DNA from: Prochlorococcus sp. AG-679-K21 | GTDB lineage: Bacteria; Cyanobacteriota; Cyanobacteriia; PCC-6307; Cyanobiaceae | NCBI GenBank assembly: GCA_003208885.1 | Contig: QCUP01000009.1 | Span: 1 to 32,492, forward strand | Direction: 5' to 3' | DNA length: 32,492 bases | Shown here: positions 26,131 through 32,492 of the stretch, in pieces | How the letters are laid out: every line of letters starts with the position of its first letter | Numbering within the stretch: position 1 is the stretch's first letter | The notes under the pieces: model-generated | What the model saw: the letters and a program-made list of their open reading frames with translations, nothing else | What the model was told of the DNA's origin: nothing | The model's database searches: none | Translations under genes and position numbers: made by a program

Positions 26131-26273
26131 TGGAAAATAAAAATCAAAAAAGGAATATAGATCCTCAAAAAACAAGTGCAGAGAAATTAAATGGTAGATT
26201 TGCTCTTGTTGGTGTTATAGCTCTAGTAGGAGCATACATAACAACAGGACAAATTGTACCTGGGATTATTTGA
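26130..26273 (+). CDS. hli: High-light-inducible protein (HLIP)
   Basis: 47 aa; AEKLNGRFALVGVIALVGAYITTGQIVPGII; overlaps preceding hli stop by 1 nt. Confidence 0.93.
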   Translation: MENKNQKRNIDPQKTSAEKLNGRFALVGVIALVGAYITTGQIVPGII

Positions 26274-26399
26274 AAATTCATTCAATCAAGTTCTTCATGA
26301 AAGTCCGCAAATTGTTTTACTAGCTGACTTTTCCTTTCGAAAGATTTCTCATATCTAAAAATACCTTCTATAGCTGAATAATACTAAAGAGACAGTTTT

Positions 26400-26813
26400 T
26401 TAATTAAAAGGGGAGGTGTTATTAGTAGGAGCTATTAATAGGATTTCAAAGATAATTCCAGTTAAAGCTATTGGTAATACCCAGATACCAATAAATCTAT
26501 GATCAAAAAATCTTAAATGATCATTACCTTTAAAAACATTTTTTAAAGAAGTGTATAGAGTTTCTGGTTGTTTATAAGAAGGGCCTGTTTTGGATGGTGA
26601 ATAAGGTTTTATAAAAGCAGATGATGCATAGAACTTTGAAATTTTCTTTATGAAAAAGATAGGCAAAACCCAAATGGCAACAAATCTACCTCCTAACCAC
26701 TGTCTTGCATTAGGAAGAGAATACTCTTTGATAGATTTATTTTCTGGCATTCCAGATTCTAAATCCTTATAAATATTTTCTAAACTCTTTTCTTTGCTTG
26801 AGTTACTTGTCAT
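26400..26813 (-). CDS. Membrane protein with internal duplication
   Basis: 137 aa; GRFVAIWVLPIFFI and HRFIGIWVLPIALT repeats. Confidence 0.65.
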   Translation of the reverse strand: MTSNSSKEKSLENIYKDLESGMPENKSIKEYSLPNARQWLGGRFVAIWVLPIFFIKKISKFYASSAFIKPYSPSKTGPSYKQPETLYTSLKNVFKGNDHLRFFDHRFIGIWVLPIALTGIIFEILLIAPTNNTSPFN

Positions 26814-27107
26814 TTAAAGTTCTAATTGGTGAATATTTTATGAATTTAAATCTTTAATAAAAATATTCCTAACTACTAAAATAACTAAAAAGCAGTTAAG
26901 AATATTTCCTTTGGCTAGGTTCATAAAGACGGATTTTATACCGTTGCAGATTCGCCAAATATCTACATATCCTTTATAGATAAAAAACTATTTTTTTTAA
27001 AGTAAATAATATACAAACATGTGAATATTATTTAATTATCAAAGTAATTTTTTATTACATTTTTTTTATATAATTTTGTTCTTAAAAATATTTTAAAAAA
27101 ATTTAAA

Positions 27108-27142
27108 CCTCATTTTCTAAGATTGCGAAAAAGAAAATGAGG
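27108..27142 (-). terminator. Hairpin, terminator-like on minus strand
   Basis: CCTCATTTTCT/AGAAAATGAGG perfect 11-bp arms; T-rich tract follows on the minus strand. Confidence 0.5.
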
Positions 27143-27428
27143 TCAAAGAGAGGTTCTCATTACAAACCGAAGTTATCAAAGCTAACGGCTAGTAGATTTC
27201 TCTAATTTCTACTTTTATATTTATACATTGAGTTTCTAAATTTAGGAAGATTTATTTTATACATTTAGATGTTGTATTTATTTTAAATTAGTTTCATTGA
27301 AAATTAATTAATATATTTACAAGACTCATCGAAAGATGAAAAAAAGCATAGAGAGAAACTGCTAAAAACAAAAATTGTTCTACAGGGATCATAATAAATA
27401 ATAAATTATTTGAATTTTGTTTAGTAAA

Positions 27429-27617
27429 TTAGTTTTTTGTTAGGAAGATGTTTTCTATTATCAAATCTCGACCTGATTGTTCATTTTTCATAGTCATTTT
27501 TTTTGGGTGATTATCAATAGATGAATCAAAAGCTCCCCATCTTTTAAGCCAAAACAAAGTATAGAAAAATGCAATTATAAAAGGAGCTCCCACAATTAAG
27601 AATCTGATATCCATCAA
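27429..27617 (-). CDS. PsbY-like small membrane protein, paralogue of the neighbour
   Basis: 62 aa MMDIRFLIVGAPFIIAFFYTLFWLKRWGAF... Confidence 0.45.
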   Translation of the reverse strand: MMDIRFLIVGAPFIIAFFYTLFWLKRWGAFDSSIDNHPKKMTMKNEQSGRDLIIENIFLTKN

Positions 27618-27627
27618 ATTACCTTAA

Positions 27628-27921
27628 TTAATAAGATTTAAACTGCATTGCTAAAATCGCGCCAAGAAAGAAAACGGTTGGAATTCCTAAGGCATTTACA
27701 GCTGCAGTTCTTACGGTAAAAACAGGATAACCCTCCTCGGGTCTGTTGGTATTAATAATCGAAGAATCTTCCCATACTTGATAATTCTTAAAAGGAGCTA
27801 AACCATCTTTAGGCAGTCCAAAAGGTGTCAATCTAAATACATCCCATTTCCCTAACCAAAATACTGTAAAGATCCAGGCAAAAATTATTGGAGTAATAAC
27901 TAGTACAACTCTAAAGTCCAT
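27628..27921 (-). CDS. PsbY-like conserved membrane protein
   Basis: 97 aa [40 protein letters not shown]... Confidence 0.5.
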   Translation of the reverse strand: MDFRVVLVITPIIFAWIFTVFWLGKWDVFRLTPFGLPKDGLAPFKNYQVWEDSSIINTNRPEEGYPVFTVRTAAVNALGIPTVFFLGAILAMQFKSY

Positions 27922-28129
27922 TTGATAAATAAATAATTTGTTACTTATTTTGATCTTTTTAAATAAATAAAAAACTAAATCTTTAACTTATGTTTAAGTA
28001 AAAACACTTAATAACATCAATTTTGAACATTAGTAACCATAAGGAATGATTTATTGGTTTCGTTAAAGTATATTTTTAAAATTTTGATATTTAAATTTAA
28101 TGTAGATTTGAACTAATCTCAATAATATT

Positions 28130-28498
28130 ATGGAGACTTTTAGATTCCTACTTTTTGGTATTGCAGGTTTAAGTTTAATCTTTTGGGTTGCGGTAATAGC
28201 TTTATGGCATACATATATGTTTCCAACTTTCTTTAATGAAGATAAAGCTTTTAATTCTGTTAATTATCAGGAAAATTCTCTTACCTCAGAACCAATTCTT
28301 GGAAATTTAGTTAACAGTAGTAACTTCATAAGCAGACAAAAATATTCAATGAAAAATTTTGTAATAGCTGACTTTTCATCTATTCAAAATAATTTTAAAT
28401 TGAATAAGTTGTATACAACCGTAATGATCGGAGTATCATTCGCTACTTTTATATTTCTCACCTATGGATTAAGTAGTTCAATTACAACTGTTAGTTAA
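28130..28498 (+). CDS. Hypothetical membrane protein
   Basis: 122 aa, N- and C-terminal TM segments. Confidence 0.6.
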   Translation: METFRFLLFGIAGLSLIFWVAVIALWHTYMFPTFFNEDKAFNSVNYQENSLTSEPILGNLVNSSNFISRQKYSMKNFVIADFSSIQNNFKLNKLYTTVMIGVSFATFIFLTYGLSSSITTVS

Positions 28499-28582
28499 AT
28501 GGAATCAATATATACTTTAGTTTTTTTAGCTTCTTTCGTTTATTTAATATTTAATTCACTTAAAGATTTAAATATTAAATAA
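28499..28582 (+). CDS. Tiny membrane peptide
   Basis: 27 aa MESIYTLVFLASFVYLIFNSLKDLNIK, start overlaps the end of the previous ORF. Confidence 0.4.
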   Translation: MESIYTLVFLASFVYLIFNSLKDLNIK

Positions 28583-28598
28583 TAAATAAAAGTTTGTA

Positions 28599-28721
28599 TT
28601 ATTTTTTTGCGTCTGCCAAAAATTTTCTTCTTATAAAAAAGAATATTAATGTCGTTATTATCATTACCGGAGGGTGAAAAGAAATTGAATTTAAATAATC
28701 GTAGTAACTAAAGTTTTCCAT
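28599..28721 (-). CDS. Small membrane protein
   Basis: 40 aa MENFSYYDYLNSISFHPPVMIITTLIFFFIRRKFLADAKK. Confidence 0.4.
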   Translation of the reverse strand: MENFSYYDYLNSISFHPPVMIITTLIFFFIRRKFLADAKK

Positions 28722-29003
28722 AAATTTTTTGCATAATAAACGAAACTATAAAACAGATTTAAATTATTAATTGATTATATAAATCACATGAAAGTATAAA
28801 TTGAGAGTTAAAAATGTAGCCACATCTTGCACAGTTTGTATTTTAAAATTTTTGTTAAAAGTTCGAATGCGGTTCTTTCCACTTAACTTCTAATCAATAT
28901 CTGTTGCCGAATAAACAGCTTTTTGAAGAGTTGTTGCGTTTGGGATTGCTTTAGTTCTTTACTTCTTAGCTCCATCTTCTATCACTGTAATTAAGAGTTA
29001 TTT

Positions 29004-29234
29004 TTATGGAATATTCATGCATTTAAAATAATTATCATTGGCCATATCCATATTTAAACCCCATTCTTTATCAGATTTTCCATCACCTTTTTTAGTGTCT
29101 TTTTGAAATTTAGCTGTACATCTTTCTTCTATATTTTCTGGAGAATTATAATTCCTGAGGAAAATAAAAACTAAATAGGATAAAGATGAAATTGCACCTA
29201 TAAAAAAAGTAATTCTGGTGAATTTCTTTTCCAT
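29004..29234 (-). CDS. Hypothetical membrane-anchored protein
   Basis: 76 aa, N-terminal TM then two Cys. Confidence 0.5.
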   Translation of the reverse strand: MEKKFTRITFFIGAISSLSYLVFIFLRNYNSPENIEERCTAKFQKDTKKGDGKSDKEWGLNMDMANDNYFKCMNIP

Positions 29235-29622
29235 TTTTTTGCCTAGATATTCTATTTATAGTTATGTATTATTTTGACTACTGTAGTATTTAATCCTTTT
29301 TGGGAAACTTACATCCTAAAGCTTGCTTTTGAGGGCTAGATAAATTTCACTCAATTTATTCACTAATTTGAATATCAACATTGCTCAACAACTTGTTTTG
29401 AATTTATATTTTTTATGCAGTAATTATAAAGATTAATCTTCTCTTGATCTTCACAAAGCCAGCACAATATTTTGTCTTCCTAAAATCATTATTCTTTGCT
29501 CTCTTTAGTATGAAATTTACATTATTTTTGTTTACCTTACGAAATTATTAATATCGGCAAACTTAGTAATATTAATAATCAATTAAATAATAAAAAAGTA
29601 TTTAAGTACTTTTAATAAATCC

Positions 29623-30060
29623 TTATTCTGGTTCTCGTAATGCAGTAATAAGTAATCCACCTATTAGTCCTAGATTCATAAGTACTGCTCTTTGATGGAA
29701 AGGAAATACATGAAAAATAATTGTGGTTGGGATAAGAAATAATAATAAAAATGCTGAACCAATTTTTTGATTTCCTCCAAAGATAAAAAATCCGGAACCT
29801 AAGGTAAGGCATATTATTGCTCCAACTAAAAGGATAGATGCAATTGGATAAGGGATACCTTTTGAAGATACATATTCAACTGTTTTTTCAAAACCTGTAA
29901 TTTTGCCTGGTATAGCTGATATAAATATTGATGAGATTGCAACTCTTGCAAAAAAATCAAAAAAAGTTTTGATACCCTTATTTTTAAAAATAGATTTTTT
30001 CATTCTTCTATTATAAAAAAAGTTTAATTTATTAGATGAATACTTATTTAGTAACCGCAA
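29623..30060 (-). CDS. DoxX-family membrane protein
   Basis: ARVAISSIFISAIPGKITGFEKTVEYVSSKGIPYPIASILLVGAIICLTLGSGFFIFG; true start probably MKKSIFKNKG near 30003. Confidence 0.8.
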   Translation of the reverse strand: MRLLNKYSSNKLNFFYNRRMKKSIFKNKGIKTFFDFFARVAISSIFISAIPGKITGFEKTVEYVSSKGIPYPIASILLVGAIICLTLGSGFFIFGGNQKIGSAFLLLFLIPTTIIFHVFPFHQRAVLMNLGLIGGLLITALREPE

Positions 30061-30374
30061 CTTTTAAAAATGTTGCTCTCATGGGTGCAGCTTATGACCT
30101 GTTTTTAAAGGTTATTGAAGACGGAACTTTGAATGATGAGTTTGAAGGATTTAAAGTTATGGGAAGATATCATGCCTCTTACTCAAATAATGTCTATATT
30201 ATTGTCCAAGCTTCAACAGGCATAAAAATGACAGAACATTTCGCTCCTTGGAAAGTCAAGTTTGATATAGATTTTGATATCAAGCCAGTTATGACTGACG
30301 ATGAAAAAGTAGCTGAGCATAAGTTAGTTGGTTCATTAATGGCAGCAGAACAGAAAATGGGATTTACCGGATAA
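30036..30374 (+). CDS. DUF3303-like protein
   Basis: 112 aa MNTYLVTATFKNVALMGAAYDLFLKVIEDG... Confidence 0.6.
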   Translation: MNTYLVTATFKNVALMGAAYDLFLKVIEDGTLNDEFEGFKVMGRYHASYSNNVYIIVQASTGIKMTEHFAPWKVKFDIDFDIKPVMTDDEKVAEHKLVGSLMAAEQKMGFTG

Positions 30375-30554
30375 GGTAAATTCCTCATTTTGTTATTTAA
30401 ATAGACCTGCTTAAAAAGTAAAGTTTGAGTTTGATAAGCTGAGCTTATAGAGGGTATGAGAGTAAGTAATTATACTCACACTATCTATTCCTTGGCATTA
30501 GATTGATTTAAAGATTGCATAAGAAAGCATCTTAGCTAAATAACAAACAGTCAA

Positions 30555-30689
30555 ATGAAAGAAACAAAAACAGTAGAAAAAGAGAAGGTTGTAGCTGAGA
30601 AGCTCAATGGTAGATTTGCAATGATGGGCTTTATTGCTCTTGTTGGAGCTTATCTAACAACAGGTCAAATCATTCCAGGTATTGTGTAA
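30555..30689 (+). CDS. hli: High-light-inducible protein (HLIP)
   Basis: 44 aa; VVAEKLNGRFAMMGFIALVGAYLTTGQIIPGIV. Confidence 0.94.
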   Translation: MKETKTVEKEKVVAEKLNGRFAMMGFIALVGAYLTTGQIIPGIV

Positions 30690-30690
30690 T

Positions 30691-30798
30691 ATGAATTTCA
30701 TTTCTAAAAGTCAGGGATACGTTCCTCTTAAATTAGTTCCTTACATATTCTTTTGTGCAGTAATTCTTAGTATCACAACAACAAATACATTCATTTAG
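30691..30798 (+). CDS. Small hydrophobic protein following hli
   Basis: 35 aa MNFISKSQGYVPLKLVPYIFFCAVILSITTTNTFI. Confidence 0.5.
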   Translation: MNFISKSQGYVPLKLVPYIFFCAVILSITTTNTFI

Positions 30799-30820
30799 TT
30801 GCTTAAACTAATATTGTTAT

Positions 30821-30856
30821 AAAAGTCAGCTAGTAGAGATATAAGCTGGCTTTTTT
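30821..30856 (+). terminator. Rho-independent terminator of the hli unit
   Basis: AAAAGTCAGCT...AAGCTGGCTTTTTT. Confidence 0.8.
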
Positions 30857-30895
30857 AATGAAGTAAATTAATCTTGATTAGTTTTTTATATCAGA

Positions 30896-31408
30896 TTAAG
30901 TCTTGACTTTGTGTTTCAAAGGATTAAATCTGACTCTTTTAATTTGATCGTTTTCCCAAATCCAATAAACAGGTGCACTTCTTCTTGCTTTAATTAAAAT
31001 CTCTTTGTCTAATTTTTGCGGTATAAATTCTTTATAAGGATCAAAAAATTTATCTCTTGTTGGTTGATTTAAAACAATACTACCCTCTTTTCCAGAAATT
31101 GATCTGTGATAAGTTCCAATAGGAATTTCTAATGCCCCCATTTTTCTATTTAAATAAATTACATGATGTGGCTCTTCCCATGAAGGATTTATCAAAATAA
31201 ATTTTCTTTCGCCAGTAATAACTAAATTGTGATCAATTTGATGTTCGTGAACATAATATTGTTCATATTCAAAATCATCAGGAGGAGATATAGCTTCTTT
31301 AGAGTGAATTACCACATCGCAACCATTAGATGCTACCAAGCCCGCATCAAAGAATGTAACTTTTGGAGTTTCTCTAAAAATAGTTGTTGAGTAGAATTTT
31401 AATTCCAT
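30896..31408 (-). CDS. Hypothetical protein, possibly cupin-like
   Basis: 170-aa ORF with beta-rich, single-domain appearance. Confidence 0.6.
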   Translation of the reverse strand: MELKFYSTTIFRETPKVTFFDAGLVASNGCDVVIHSKEAISPPDDFEYEQYYVHEHQIDHNLVITGERKFILINPSWEEPHHVIYLNRKMGALEIPIGTYHRSISGKEGSIVLNQPTRDKFFDPYKEFIPQKLDKEILIKARRSAPVYWIWENDQIKRVRFNPLKHKVKT

Positions 31409-31484
31409 AATTTAACCTCTAGTGTTAATAAATTTATGAATATTATTAAGACCTGTTATCAAGAATAAAATTAATAGTGGATAG

Positions 31485-31631
31485 TTAGTCGCAACAAACT
31501 AAACAATCTTCTTGAATTGGATAATCAATATATTTTTTCTCAAAAGTTTCTTCTAAATTCCCCATCTCCTTGACATAATCCAGATCTCTTAACTGTTTGT
31601 GTGGAACGGTGAATTGAGTTTGTAGTTTCAT
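31485..31631 (-). CDS. Small protein with Cys tail (CLVCCD)
   Basis: 48 aa MKLQTQFTVPHKQLRDLDYVKEMGNLEETFEKKYIDYPIQEDCLVCCD. Confidence 0.5.
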   Translation of the reverse strand: MKLQTQFTVPHKQLRDLDYVKEMGNLEETFEKKYIDYPIQEDCLVCCD

Positions 31632-31644
31632 TTTTTCCTCCTAT

Positions 31645-31746
31645 TTAATATTGTTGTTTGAAGCCATGCCAAGTTTGAGAAAACCTTAATCCTAGATAAG
31701 AAATTAAAATTATCCAAAATAGAATTTCTATGCCTAAATTAATCAT
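31645..31746 (-). CDS. Tiny membrane peptide
   Basis: 33 aa MINLGIEILFWIILISYLGLRFSQTWHGFKQQY. Confidence 0.4.
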   Translation of the reverse strand: MINLGIEILFWIILISYLGLRFSQTWHGFKQQY

Positions 31747-31831
31747 TTGTTTTTCCTCCTTTTTATCTACTTATGATTTAGTACGGGTGATATATAAAAA
31801 TCAAGCGTAAGAATACTTAAAAGATTAAGTA

Positions 31832-31984
31832 TTAATCACAATAAACTTTGCAATGGTTATTAGTAGGATGCTCTTTGCATTCATTATTCCAATAAGCTTC
31901 GAGTTCTTTTGCCTTTATATCGTATGAAAGGTTTTTTTTATCCATATCCATCTCTTGGATAGTAAATGTGTCGTTTAGTGCCAT
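31832..31984 (-). CDS. Small protein with Cys tail (CKVYCD)
   Basis: 50 aa MALNDTFTIQEMDMDKKNLSYDIKAKELEAYWNNECKEHPTNNHCKVYCD. Confidence 0.55.
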   Translation of the reverse strand: MALNDTFTIQEMDMDKKNLSYDIKAKELEAYWNNECKEHPTNNHCKVYCD

Positions 31985-32046
31985 AAGACTTACCTATTGA
32001 CTACACTTAAGTTCTAATTCATTTGAATAGTTAATCTCAAGTTTTA

Positions 32047-32078
32047 TGTGTGCGGTTAGAGGAACAAAATTGTACGGA
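32047..32078. promoter_or_regulatory. 11-bp-phased triple motif upstream of 31832-31984
   Basis: tgtgtgcggttagaggaacaaaattgtacgga; parallels 19553-19585. Confidence 0.45.
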
Positions 32079-32170
32079 TTAAGGATCAAAAAAGACTCTT
32101 AAAATCAAAATGAGGACAATCAATATTTTTATATATTTCTTAGCTTATAAGTCTTTTTGTGACCTGTAAT

Positions 32171-32446
32171 TTATTTCGTTGTCGAAGTGAATTCTTTTAT
32201 TTGAAGCTTAGGTTCATAAACAGCTCCATTACATACTGCTACAGCAAGGCTCTCTTTTGCTTCTTTATCCCACCCTTTTAAATCTTTTTCTTTTTCATTA
32301 ATCCAACGTACTGTTTTATCAAGACATAGATTCCAGTAAGAAGCTTTTCTTGAAACAGGAATTAAAGAAATAGCTATCAGAACTATCGCTGCTGTAGATG
32401 TAATTACGCAGTATTTAATAATATTAGGACTTTTATGAGGGGACAT
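32171..32446 (-). CDS. Hypothetical membrane-anchored protein
   Basis: 91 aa, N-terminal TM. Confidence 0.6.
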   Translation of the reverse strand: MSPHKSPNIIKYCVITSTAAIVLIAISLIPVSRKASYWNLCLDKTVRWINEKEKDLKGWDKEAKESLAVAVCNGAVYEPKLQIKEFTSTTK

Positions 32447-32492
32447 AATATAAATTGTTTAACCTTTCTAATATAGTTCAGCAATCAATCAT

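Noticed and set aside
28615-28630. 16-bp gccaaaaattttcttc shared with the EVE 5' end
   Set aside because: AT-rich, in a different frame, lacks the CATTAGCC core and doublets; may be chance.
28861-28880. gttcgaatgcggttctttcc as another 11-bp doublet
   Set aside because: Second unit is poorly matched and no core hairpin follows; too degenerate to count.
29612-29812. 66-aa minus-strand ORF
   Set aside because: Out-of-frame overlap with the DoxX-family gene; composition looks spurious.

Overview
AT-rich window that looks like a high-light Prochlorococcus chromosome (identified from gene content and recognisable proteins, not from a search). Positions 1-7.5 kb are core genes: groL (5' truncated), secG, gpmI, pyrR, an Hsp70-like gene, rpoZ, DUF1818, DUF2811 and an EVE-domain gene. 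From about 7.5 to 25 kb the window is an accessory island. It carries a 1671-aa DUF4011/SF1 helicase with a C-terminal nuclease-like domain, a 4-gene operon of exported proteins, clpS, a run of candidate sRNAs (a clear Yfr2-type RNA and a Yfr1-motif hairpin), a J-domain protein, a metallothionein-like peptide and a Nif11-like leader peptide. From about 25 to 32.5 kb there are hli genes, PsbN/PsbY-like proteins and many tiny membrane or Cys-tailed ORFs. The most unusual signal is a dispersed composite repeat with about 8 copies between 7.5 and 25 kb. Its parts are a pair of direct repeats spaced exactly 11 bp, then a hairpin containing CATTAGCCAGTAG, then a second 11-bp pair, then in several copies CAAAGTTCCTATTTAGGAAAGTGATGGGTGG. 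These copies separate unrelated gene modules. One overlaps the 5' end of the EVE gene, one carries a 36-bp perfect copy of that gene's 5' end, and one forms the exact breakpoint of a truncated gene duplicate. Together they look like recombination sites of an undescribed cassette-type island, although no recombinase is encoded in this window.
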